Shown: piece by piece, positions 1 through 5,699 of the stretch
How positions within the stretch are numbered: position 1 is the first letter of the stretch
Layout of the letters: every line of letters starts with the position of its first letter
NCBI GenBank assembly: GCA_001778355.1
Contig: MFGS01000155.1
Span: 1-5,922 of the forward strand
Source: Candidatus Firestonebacteria bacterium RIFOXYA2_FULL_40_8
Lineage (GTDB): Bacteria > Oederibacteriota > D2-FULL-39-29
Reading direction: 5' to 3'
Length of the DNA stretch: 5,922 nucleotides
The notes under the pieces: generated by a model
What the model saw: only the letters and a program-made list of their open reading frames with translations
Told to the model about the DNA's origin: nothing
Databases searched by the model: none
Translations under genes and position numbers: made by a program

Positions 1-2
1 CG

Positions 3-139
3 TTATGCCAAAGAAAACCCCGAGCGTGAGCTCGTGGGATGTCCGTCAGAGGTTCTGACGAGATCTCGTCCTCAGGCGGAAATTTGGCATGAATAATTTA
101 TAATCTCCTATCGTCGAAACTCCGTGCGTAAGCTCGGAG
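3..139 (+). promoter_or_regulatory. Hairpin-rich region upstream of the ACP-like gene; candidate structured leader RNA
   Basis: A possible closing stem pairs 3-12 with 83-92 (core ATGCCAAA / TTTGGCAT, plus one G-U and one A-T pair). Inside it, 18-25 pairs with 30-34 and 36-38 (one bulged T35) around a GTGA loop, and 44-50 pairs perfectly with 54-60 around GGT. A further hairpin pairs 120-127 with 132-139 (one T/T mismatch) around a GTAA loop. Two of the loops are GNRA tetraloops when read on the + strand, which favours + strand RNA folding. A perfect 14-bp palindrome at 57-70 overlaps the 3' arm of the 44-60 hairpin, so two folds compete. I do not recognise a known riboswitch class. It could instead be the 3' end of an upstream gene or element: frame 1 is open from the window edge to a TAA at 94-96. 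Confidence 0.35.
99..104 (+). promoter_or_regulatory. Possible -10 box (TATAAT)
   Basis: A perfect TATAAT lies 104 nt before the first ATG of the ACP-like gene. No good -35 is seen 16-18 nt upstream (the hexamer at 76-81 is GCGGAA), so this is only a candidate. A second, equally weak option is TTGATA at 163-168 with TATATC at 184-189, whose 15-nt spacer is short. If the 99-104 box is used, the 120-139 hairpin would lie in the 5' leader of the operon. Confidence 0.25.
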
Positions 140-207
140 AGGTTCATAAGCACATGCGGATGTTGATACATTTCTAAATGAGATATATCTGAGAAAAAAG
201 GAAAGCT

Positions 208-459
208 ATGATGATTGATGATTTGAAAACTGTTATATCTCAAACTGTTGATATGAAAGGGAAGGTAATTAAACCGGAAATCAGGTTTGTTGAGGATTTA
301 GGCGCTGATTATTTAGACATGGTTGAGGTTGAGATGGCGGTGGAGGATAAGTTCAATATTGAAATCCTTTCTGATAAGAATATTGTGAATATAAAAACTG
401 TGGCAGATCTGATAAAAATTATTAAAGAAAAGAAAGATATTCAGGAGGCGTTAGTATGA
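208..459 (+). CDS. Acyl carrier protein-like protein lacking the phosphopantetheine serine
   Basis: The 83-aa protein has the length and core of an acyl carrier protein: FVEDLGAD at 27-34, the MVEVEMAVEDKFNIEI helix-II/loop segment at 38-53 and a TVADLIKII helix near 64-72. Canonical ACPs carry 4'-phosphopantetheine on the serine of the D-S-L motif. Here that motif reads D34-Y35-L36, with codon TAT at 310-312, so the attachment residue is absent. Everything around it is well kept, so it is not a random ORF. Start: AAGGAAA at about 198-204 precedes two ATGs in tandem (208 and 211) and either could be used. The stop overlaps the next start (ATGA, 456-459), so the two genes are probably cotranslated. 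No fatty-acid or polyketide synthase gene is seen nearby. It may be a non-carrier structural or regulatory homologue, or a functional ACP hit by a single-base mutation or sequencing error. Confidence 0.87.
   Translation: MMIDDLKTVISQTVDMKGKVIKPEIRFVEDLGADYLDMVEVEMAVEDKFNIEILSDKNIVNIKTVADLIKIIKEKKDIQEALV
443..448 (+). promoter_or_regulatory. Consensus ribosome binding site inside the ACP-like gene
   Basis: A perfect AGGAGG sits 7 nt before the ATG at 456, within the last codons of the preceding gene. It supports that start for the downstream exported protein and a translationally coupled pair. Confidence 0.8.
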
Positions 460-1724
460 AAACATTTATTCAGATGATATTGATGGTATTGTCATTCTTC
501 AGCCTTGCTTGTGCGGATATTGAAACATTTGTTCCAAAAGCAGTTCAGATTGGAGATCCCGCCGTCAGTTATGCCAATATAGAGTTTACGGCTGATGGGC
601 GCTATATGGTCTGGTTTGAGATGGTTGAAAAGGGAAAAGCCGGCGGTACAGTTTGGCATTGCGCCATTGATCCTAAGACAGGAGAATTAAGTCCCCGCGA
701 CGGTAAGGGGTTCCGTGCTTATGAAAGCAGTTTTATGGGGAGAGCCAATCCTGGTATGGATGCCAAAGGATCATATTATGTTGGATTGGATAATAAAGGT
801 TCTCTGATTCTGGTTCGCCCTGCGAGCGGGATAAGCGGACAGGTCAGCGTGCTGCCTACTCCGCCGGATATAACCCGTCGAGCCATATATCCCACTAACC
901 TGCCTGCTCAGAGCAGTGGTTTTGTATATTGGATTAAAAACGAGAAACAGCCCGGCGGCGGTATGAGCCGTCAAAACAACTGGTTTGAACTGCAGACGAT
1001 AAGCCTGGAGGATCCTGAACGAATCCACACTGTTGCGCGGCAGGATAGACCGAAAAAAGGATTTGCCCCTATGGACATCGGATTTGTCCGTTGGATAGGC
1101 GGAAAAACGTTACTGACTTACGGGGTTTTTGATGAGGATAAACGTGTTCAGATTATGGCTTATGATGCAAACAATCCGAAATCCGGATCAAAACCATTGA
1201 CTGATGACCCTCACAGCAAGATTGACCCTTTCGGGTGGACGTATAACGGCTCGGAGATACTGCTTGCCGGTATTGATGGGAAGGCTGTTGGTCAAGTCTA
1301 TATCCGTAAGTCCGGCGAGTCACGCTTCAATCAAACCGAAACTATTGTTCCGACAAACTCCGGTCTTGAAAAACCGGGTCTTGCGCAATCCTTCGAGCCA
1401 TTTGAGTTTGGTGGAAAAGCTTATGCCGTTTATCAGATCAACAATCGTCCGCAGCAGGCTTTTTTTTGGAACATTACTTTTAGCCAGCCTGGAGAAATCT
1501 GGATGACAACGTTGTTTCAGGAACACCAGCAGCAGTGGCGTCTAACTCCGGGGTCTGATACTCCGGTTGCCGAGCCCGAGCCGGTAGTAGGTGACGGAAA
1601 GGCATGGGTTTTCTATAATGCGACGCCCAAGGAAGGTTTCATGGCAGGTGTATGGAAGCTTTATAGGGCAGAGACTCCCTTAGATTCTAAAGGTTCTTCC
1701 ACGAGAATGCTAAATACTAAATAA
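456..1724 (+). CDS. Exported beta-propeller-like protein of unknown function
   Basis: A 422-aa protein with a type I-like signal peptide: Lys2, a hydrophobic stretch at about 4-18, and an A18-C19-A20 site followed by Asp21. Cys19 makes a lipoprotein possible, but the residues before it (S-L-A) are not a canonical lipobox. I do not recognise the family with certainty. The mature chain shows repeated segments of the type seen in TolB/PD40 propeller blades: a short turn such as ADG, YNGS or GDGK, then hydrophobic strands. Examples lie near 39-56 (FTADGRYMVWFEM), 257-287 (FGWTYNGSEILLAGIDG, then VYIRKSG) and 375-406 (VVGDGKAWVFYNA, then VWKLYRAE). No catalytic motif is visible. A periplasmic or surface binding/scaffold role is inference. 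The start is fixed by AGGAGG 7 nt upstream and by the 4-nt overlap with the ACP-like gene. A run of eight T at 1460-1467 encodes part of A-F-F-W. Confidence 0.85.
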   Translation: MKTFIQMILMVLSFFSLACADIETFVPKAVQIGDPAVSYANIEFTADGRYMVWFEMVEKGKAGGTVWHCAIDPKTGELSPRDGKGFRAYESSFMGRANPGMDAKGSYYVGLDNKGSLILVRPASGISGQVSVLPTPPDITRRAIYPTNLPAQSSGFVYWIKNEKQPGGGMSRQNNWFELQTISLEDPERIHTVARQDRPKKGFAPMDIGFVRWIGGKTLLTYGVFDEDKRVQIMAYDANNPKSGSKPLTDDPHSKIDPFGWTYNGSEILLAGIDGKAVGQVYIRKSGESRFNQTETIVPTNSGLEKPGLAQSFEPFEFGGKAYAVYQINNRPQQAFFWNITFSQPGEIWMTTLFQEHQQQWRLTPGSDTPVAEPEPVVGDGKAWVFYNATPKEGFMAGVWKLYRAETPLDSKGSSTRMLNTK

Positions 1725-1765
1725 TTATAAATATTTAATAAAAGACATCAGAAATCGGAGATATA

Positions 1766-3010
1766 ATGATTAAGAAATTCTTCACTTTATTTATTTTGTT
1801 GGCGTTAAGTTCTGTTATTTCCGGTCTTAAGGCAGATGAGTATGATGATTCTATAACATTTGAAAGCAGGACAAGGACCTTTCGTGTCTATGTTCCTTCT
1901 GCTTATGAATCGAGCAGGTCTACACCTCTTTTATTTGTTCTTCATGGCGGAGGCGGGGATGCCGTAAAAACCGAACAATTAACGAAAAGTGGATTTAATA
2001 CGCTTTCCGAAACAGAAAAATTTATAGTAGTTTATCCGAATGGTATTGAAAATAACTGGAATGATGGAAGAAATATAACTATTCAACCGGCTATGAAAGA
2101 AAACGTAAACGATGTCGGATTTATCTCTGCTTTAATAGATGTTATGTCTTCAAAGTATAATATAGACAAGAAACGGGTTTATTCGACTGGAATATCAAAT
2201 GGAGCCCATATGAGTTTTCGTCTGGCTTGCGAGCTGACAAGTAGAATTGCCGCTATAGCCCCTGTTTCCGGCGCGGAGATAACTGATCCGACATTTTTAT
2301 ATAAGGCTGCGCAGCCGATACCGGTTTTAATTATGAATGGAACGGATGACGCTTTTATCTTATGGGGAGGCGGCTATATTGCGCCCATGTTTTATTCCGG
2401 GGAGCTTGGTAGTACTAAATCTATAAATGATACGGTTAATTTCTGGGTTAATGCCAACGGCTGTAATACAATACCTGTTACAACAACTCTGCCTGATATG
2501 GATCCTGCGGATGGAACCACTGTCCAAAAGAGCGTGTATGGTAATGGCAAAAACGGTTCGCAAGTGGTTTTTTACACAGTAAACGGAGGGGGCCATACCT
2601 GGCCCGGCGGTGATCCAAACGCACAAACTGCCCTTGCGGGTAAAACCTGCAAAGACATTAATGCCTGTGAGGAGATCTGGAAATTTTTTAAGGGAATTAC
2701 ATTGATAGGAAATAATATAATAAATTCAATAGATAATGCCAAAGGGTATCCCAATCCGTTTAATCCATCAGCTGCGAAAGACGGACAGTTCAAAATTATT
2801 AATATGCCTGTAAATAGTATAGTCAGCATTTATAATATTAACGGAGAGATTATAAAAGTATTGAAAGAAACGGATTTTGGGAATTACGGATGGATTGCAT
2901 GGAATGGAAAGGATGAATCGGGAAATACAGTTCAAAGAGGAATTTATATGTATGTCCTAACCGATGGAGACTGTAATAAAAAGACAGGAAAGATTGCTCT
3001 TGTAAAATGA
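1766..3010 (+). CDS. Secreted PHB depolymerase / feruloyl esterase-family hydrolase with C-terminal FlgD-like (T9SS-type) domain
   Basis: A 414-aa alpha/beta-hydrolase. Residues 1-23 form a signal peptide (MIKKFF, hydrophobic core, LKA before Asp24). The catalytic domain (about 28-312) has the family layout of the extracellular PHB depolymerase/LpqC/CE1-like esterases: LLFVLHGGGGDA at 55-66 for the oxyanion region, nucleophile Ser144 in TGISNGAHM, probable acid Asp195 in MNGTDDAF, and His277 in GGGHTWPGG. It would cleave ester bonds in a polymer or plant-derived substrate outside the cytoplasm; the substrate cannot be told from sequence. Residues about 325-414 are a separate domain: YPNPFNPS at 328-335, then IYNINGEIIKVL, WNGKDESGNTVQRGIY and a terminal KIALVK. 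This is typical of FlgD-Ig-like or type IX secretion C-terminal domains that direct or anchor secreted enzymes. GGAG at 1757-1760 supports the ATG. The gene follows the propeller gene by 41 nt, probably in the same operon. Confidence 0.9.
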   Translation: MIKKFFTLFILLALSSVISGLKADEYDDSITFESRTRTFRVYVPSAYESSRSTPLLFVLHGGGGDAVKTEQLTKSGFNTLSETEKFIVVYPNGIENNWNDGRNITIQPAMKENVNDVGFISALIDVMSSKYNIDKKRVYSTGISNGAHMSFRLACELTSRIAAIAPVSGAEITDPTFLYKAAQPIPVLIMNGTDDAFILWGGGYIAPMFYSGELGSTKSINDTVNFWVNANGCNTIPVTTTLPDMDPADGTTVQKSVYGNGKNGSQVVFYTVNGGGHTWPGGDPNAQTALAGKTCKDINACEEIWKFFKGITLIGNNIINSIDNAKGYPNPFNPSAAKDGQFKIINMPVNSIVSIYNINGEIIKVLKETDFGNYGWIAWNGKDESGNTVQRGIYMYVLTDGDCNKKTGKIALVK

Positions 3011-3041
3011 GGGATATAGGGAGGTGGATTAGAAAATGATG

Positions 3042-3073
3042 AGGGTATGATGGATACCTTATAATAATTTTAC
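3042..3073 (+). other. Weak hairpin followed by T-rich tract, overlapping a TATAAT
   Basis: Positions 3042-3048 pair with 3054-3060 (AGGGTAT / ATACCTT, one G-U pair) around GATGG, followed by an AT-rich stretch containing TTTT. This could be a weak terminator or processing site after the esterase gene. A TATAAT at 3060-3065 overlaps its 3' edge and could be a -10 box for the barrel gene, but no convincing -35 is seen at the right distance. The two readings are alternatives. Confidence 0.25.
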
Positions 3074-3089
3074 CATCAAATAAAAACTG

Positions 3090-3095
3090 AGGAGG
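3090..3095 (+). promoter_or_regulatory. Ribosome binding site that selects a GTG start
   Basis: AGGAGG, within a GAGGAGGAGA stretch, lies 8 nt upstream of the GTG at 3104. It supports this unusual start codon. The encoded N-terminus, MKKIFLLLS, is a normal signal-peptide beginning. Confidence 0.8.
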
Positions 3096-3103
3096 AGAGA
3101 ATA

Positions 3104-3943
3104 GTGAAAAAGATATTTCTTTTGTTGTCCGTATCAATAGGTTTTTTTGCTCAGCCGCTTACATTGGAGCAGGGCACTAATGTTTTAAAGACACACACTT
3201 TGGAGTTGGGAATTGACGGATCTTACGGTTATGATAAATGGACCGTAAAAAGTATTCCGGGTATTGAATATATCAAAACTGATATAACATTGTCAGTCAT
3301 TGGAAGGTATGCCACGGATGATAATACGGAGTTTGCATTTTCAGTGCCGTATAAAATGCTTTCCGGTTCCACCACCGGTACCGGCAATGATTCTGCCGGA
3401 GGCTTGAGCGATGTCAGTTTGCTTTTAAAATCCATGGTAATGCCATATGAAAAAGGCGGTCTTTCTCTCGGAGTTTTGCTTGATATCCCTACGGGAAATT
3501 CAAAAGCATTTATTTCCGAAGGGGCAAATTTAGGCGGTGGACTGGGTGTCGGAGTCTTGGTTGCTACATCAAGGAGATTCGGGGAACATTTTACTTTTGG
3601 TGTAAACGGTCAGTTAAAATACCGCGGCAGATATATTAATTCAACTGATTCAGAGATACAGGAATCGCCGCTTTGGTTTTTAGGTTTTGACGGACAGCTA
3701 GCGCTTGGAAAAAATTTGTCTCTTATTGCCGAAGCGAAATGGACCTATTTCAACGATTATAAAATCGGAGGTATAGAACAGGATGGAACCTCCGGAAATA
3801 CGTTTAACACTGTATACGGATTGAGGCTTGATACAGAAAAATTTCGCTTGAAGGCGGGAGTTGACCTATCCATGGGTGATCCCACATTCAGAGAGTTTAG
3901 TTATAAAGTATTCGGGACTGTAAGCTTTATATTTGAAAATTAA
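3104..3943 (+). CDS. Outer-membrane beta-barrel protein, MetA-pathway-of-phenol-degradation transporter-like
   Basis: A 279-aa protein with a GTG start and a signal peptide (MKKIFLLLSVSIGFFA, probable cleavage after Ala16). The mature chain is built of alternating polar/hydrophobic strands separated by Gly/Asp/Asn-rich turns, as in outer-membrane barrels. Its order of motifs resembles the family named 'MetA-pathway of phenol degradation, putative transporter': GGLSDVSLLLKSM at 99-111, SLGVLLDIPTGNSK at 121-134, then LGGGLGVGVLVATSRRFGEHFTFGVNGQLKYRG to about 175, and a C-terminal strand ending in SFIFEN. It probably forms a channel or sits in the outer membrane, with substrate unknown. The name of that family reflects its first annotation and does not imply phenol metabolism here. 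It follows the secreted esterase by 93 nt, so uptake of hydrolysis products is a plausible but unproven link. Confidence 0.8.
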   Translation: MKKIFLLLSVSIGFFAQPLTLEQGTNVLKTHTLELGIDGSYGYDKWTVKSIPGIEYIKTDITLSVIGRYATDDNTEFAFSVPYKMLSGSTTGTGNDSAGGLSDVSLLLKSMVMPYEKGGLSLGVLLDIPTGNSKAFISEGANLGGGLGVGVLVATSRRFGEHFTFGVNGQLKYRGRYINSTDSEIQESPLWFLGFDGQLALGKNLSLIAEAKWTYFNDYKIGGIEQDGTSGNTFNTVYGLRLDTEKFRLKAGVDLSMGDPTFREFSYKVFGTVSFIFEN

Positions 3944-3946
3944 GAC

Positions 3947-3973
3947 GCAGTGTAAACCATACTGTCTGTTTTT
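3947..3973 (+). terminator. Weak hairpin plus T-run after the barrel gene
   Basis: Positions 3947-3953 (GCAGTGT) pair with 3959-3965 (ATACTGT), with two G-U type pairs, around AAACC. A run of five T follows at 3969-3973. GACG at 3944-3947 could also pair with CGTC at 3975-3978 to close a larger loop. The stem is short and low in GC, so it may act as a partial terminator or attenuator between the barrel gene and the lipoprotein gene. Confidence 0.4.
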
Positions 3974-4003
3974 ACGTCAAAGATACAAGAAGTAAAAATT
4001 TAT

Positions 4004-4008
4004 GGAGG
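4004..4008 (+). promoter_or_regulatory. Ribosome binding site that decides the lipoprotein start
   Basis: GGAGG lies 8 nt before the ATG at 4017. The earlier in-frame ATG at 4002 directly abuts this site and has none of its own, so translation most likely starts at 4017. Confidence 0.8.
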
Positions 4009-4016
4009 ATAAAAAT

Positions 4017-4925
4017 ATGAAAAAGATACTTGTAGCAACCGCTGCTTCGGTTATTATTTTAGCCGGGTGCGGAAACAGCGAAAAGGCAAATGTAATAGGA
4101 CCGGCCCTTGCTATTGATAATGCTTCTGTCGCCCAGTCGGCGGCACAGGAAGCAATAATTGGAAGCGACATGGGTTCTGCCAGCGGAGGTACATTTTCGG
4201 GGGCACCGTCTTATATGGGGTCTCCTTTGAATGCTGAAGCAGCGTCTGCGAAAGTAATGCCCAGGGCATCTTATGGGACGACACCGGATGCAGGCGGATA
4301 TTATACGGTTAATCTGACTGTAGCGGATTTTAAAGCTGCATTTTCAAGATTTTCCTGGACTTCTTCAGTGGCAATGAAAACAAAAGTTACGGATAAAGAC
4401 GGTATAGATGTATTAAAAGATTATATAGCAGGAACGGATTGGCTTGTTCTTGCGTCAACTAAGGGGCCTTTAAGCCTGGAAACAGTTATTGAAGCTTCCA
4501 ATGATTTCAGGAGTGTTACTTCGAATTTTAAAAAGAAAGTAACATATGACATAAATGCGTCATCAAAACTTGTTGTTGAAAATGCAGGGGATATGACCCT
4601 TACAACCACAGTTCAGAGATTCAGAACAGGGTGGACAGGAAATTTTACAATTACAAACACGGATAAATACACAGTTCCCAACTGGGTTCATGGTGAAACT
4701 ATAACCTATTCCGGCTCCGCGGGCCGCAGCGCACGGTTTAATCTGGTCAGGGATAATGACCCTGCTTCTTCTACCTGGGGTTATCACACCGGCGACGGTA
4801 CCGTTGCTTATAACGATGCAACTGTCGCAAAGGTTCATTTTAACGGAGATGGTACTGCTTATTACACACTGACCAGCGAAAATTATGCGACACAGCATAC
4901 CTTTAATGAAAGAGCGGCAAAGTAA
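4017..4925 (+). CDS. Predicted lipoprotein of unknown function
   Basis: Starting at 4017 gives a 302-aa protein. A longer version from the ATG at 4002 adds five residues (MEDKN) that would spoil the signal peptide and would place the ribosome site inside the gene. The N-terminus is a textbook lipoprotein signal: MKKILVATAASVIILAGC, with lipobox L15-A16-G17-C18, so Cys18 should be acylated. Gly follows the cysteine; by the E. coli Asp+2 rule this favours the outer membrane. Residues about 19-92 are an Ala/Ser/Gly-rich linker that is probably unstructured. From about 93 to 302 the chain alternates in a beta-rich manner, with Thr-rich segments such as DMTLTTTVQRF near 192-202 and VHFNGDGTAYYTLTSENY near 273-290. 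I recognise no family and no catalytic motif. Its place after a barrel gene suggests an envelope partner, but this is inference. Confidence 0.85.
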   Translation: MKKILVATAASVIILAGCGNSEKANVIGPALAIDNASVAQSAAQEAIIGSDMGSASGGTFSGAPSYMGSPLNAEAASAKVMPRASYGTTPDAGGYYTVNLTVADFKAAFSRFSWTSSVAMKTKVTDKDGIDVLKDYIAGTDWLVLASTKGPLSLETVIEASNDFRSVTSNFKKKVTYDINASSKLVVENAGDMTLTTTVQRFRTGWTGNFTITNTDKYTVPNWVHGETITYSGSAGRSARFNLVRDNDPASSTWGYHTGDGTVAYNDATVAKVHFNGDGTAYYTLTSENYATQHTFNERAAK

Positions 4926-5110
4926 AAAATAGGTAAAATCTAAAATACTTGAAATTCAAAAGGGTGTATAATAATGATGATAGGAACGGTAATTAGATTA
5001 TGCTCCTAAGCTGGAAGAAAAAATGGGTTTATGCTTGTAAACTATTTTAGGCCCGGGCGCGTCTTATAGCTGTAACTTGAAAAGAAATCAGATGCCGGAG
5101 GGATTTAAAA
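4926..5110 (+). other. 185-nt intergenic gap with possible promoter for the Lys-rich gene
   Basis: No gene is visible. TATAAT at 4967-4972 is a perfect -10 but has no matching -35 at 16-18 nt: TTGAAA at 4949-4954 is only 12 nt away, and it forms part of an 11-nt palindrome at 4949-4959. A GC-rich patch with the palindrome GCCCGGGC at 5051-5058 stands out from AT-rich surroundings. GGAGGG at 5097-5102 is the ribosome site for the next gene. The long spacing suggests the downstream gene has its own transcript, but no clear terminator was found after the lipoprotein gene. Confidence 0.35.
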
Positions 5111-5620
5111 ATGAGAAAAATATCAGTGATTGTAGGGTTGGTTGTGGCACTGGGGCTCATGTTTTCAGGTCCGGCTTACGGGGCGGAGGGGAAGGCGAAA
5201 GAGAAAAAGGTTAAGGCCGGATGTTCGGAATGCCAGGGACTAAAAGGGAAGATTTCTGAGAAGAAAAATGAAATGGATGCGGTAAAAAGGGAGATTAAAA
5301 CTGCGAAGGAAACGGCAAAGGCAGAGAAGCAGGCAAAAAAAGCGGCGAAGCTTGAGGCGCTTAAAAAGAGTAATCCTGAAAAGTATGCGAAACTAATGGA
5401 AAAGATGGCGGCAAAGAAGAAAGACGGGAGGAAAGGTGAAAAAAAGGAACACGCAAAACTGACAAAAGAACAGAAAGAAGCCAAACTGGAAAAAATGAAG
5501 ACAAAGAATCCTGAGTTATACAAACTGGTATCAGAAAGAGTTAAAATTCACCAGGAAATGAAGGGTTTTAGAGCTGAACTAAAAGTATGCAAAACGGCTT
5601 GTAATGGTAAAAAGGGTTAA
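5111..5620 (+). CDS. Exported lysine-rich helical protein with two cysteine pairs and an internal repeat
   Basis: A 169-aa protein with a clear signal peptide (MRKISVIVGLVVALGLMFSGPAYGA; cleavage after Gly24 or Ala25). About a quarter of all residues are lysine (43 by hand count), with many Ala and Glu, so the mature chain should be a charged, mostly alpha-helical or coiled-coil protein. Two cysteine pairs frame it: C38-x2-C41 and C160-x3-C164. They could form disulfides that close a helical hairpin, or bind a metal. The motif AKLE-x-[L/M]-K-x-x-NPE-x-Y occurs at 79-92 and again at 124-137, an internal duplication 45 residues apart. No known family is recognised. GGAGGG at 5097-5102 supports the ATG. 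The purine-rich strand keeps the opposite strand open too (5176-5523), but that reading is a shadow. Confidence 0.82.
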   Translation: MRKISVIVGLVVALGLMFSGPAYGAEGKAKEKKVKAGCSECQGLKGKISEKKNEMDAVKREIKTAKETAKAEKQAKKAAKLEALKKSNPEKYAKLMEKMAAKKKDGRKGEKKEHAKLTKEQKEAKLEKMKTKNPELYKLVSERVKIHQEMKGFRAELKVCKTACNGKKG

Positions 5621-5646
5621 ATAAACAAATTCAGCATACTATGTAT

Positions 5647-5678
5647 AAAGGGTGGAGCCGAAAGGTTTTCCGCCCTTT
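5647..5678 (+). terminator. Rho-independent terminator after the Lys-rich gene
   Basis: A 10-bp stem pairs 5647-5656 (AAAGGGTGGA) with 5669-5678 (TCCGCCCTTT), with one G-U pair. It continues inside as GCC/GGT (5657-5659 with 5664-5666) capped by a GAAA tetraloop, with two bulged T at 5667-5668. T residues at 5676-5679 finish the stem and tail. It starts 27 nt after the stop codon. The A-rich 5' arm means it might also work for a transcript coming from the right. Confidence 0.8.
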
Positions 5679-5680
5679 TC

Positions 5681-5699
5681 ATTAAGAAAAGTTCTTAAT
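5681..5699. repeat. Perfect 8-bp inverted repeat just after the terminator
   Basis: ATTAAGAA at 5681-5688 is mirrored by TTCTTAAT at 5692-5699, with a 3-nt spacer (AAG). It begins two nucleotides after the terminator's T-run. It could be a second weak hairpin helping 3'-end formation or an operator-like dyad. Nothing else shows its role. Confidence 0.5.

Noticed and set aside
1..13. Integron attC-like site (CGTTATGCC at the left edge, CGTTATCC at 5831-5838)
   Set aside because: The core boxes do not match the GTTRRRY rule well, no paired arms are present, and a six-gene operon is not a gene cassette.
1..207. Known riboswitch or group II intron domain V
   Set aside because: None of the class-defining sequences I know could be matched; only generic hairpins with GNRA loops are present.
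46..243. 65-codon reading on the - strand
   Set aside because: It runs through the hairpin cluster and into the ACP-like gene, and its protein resembles nothing I recognise.
771..1526. Several alternative-frame readings inside the propeller-like gene on both strands
   Set aside because: They lie wholly inside a gene with a signal peptide and strong ribosome site, and their translations look random.
2360..3137. - strand readings across the esterase and its downstream gap
   Set aside because: They are antisense to a protein with a clear catalytic triad and C-terminal domain.
4974..5009. 11-codon ORF MMIGTVIRLCS after the lipoprotein gene
   Set aside because: Too short, with only a weak AGGG upstream; no evidence that it is translated.
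5176..5523. 115-codon - strand reading rich in Phe, Ser and Ala
   Set aside because: It is the mirror of the Lys/Glu/Ala-rich gene on the + strand; AAA/AAG and GCN/GAA codons read backwards give Phe, Ser and Leu runs. No ribosome site.
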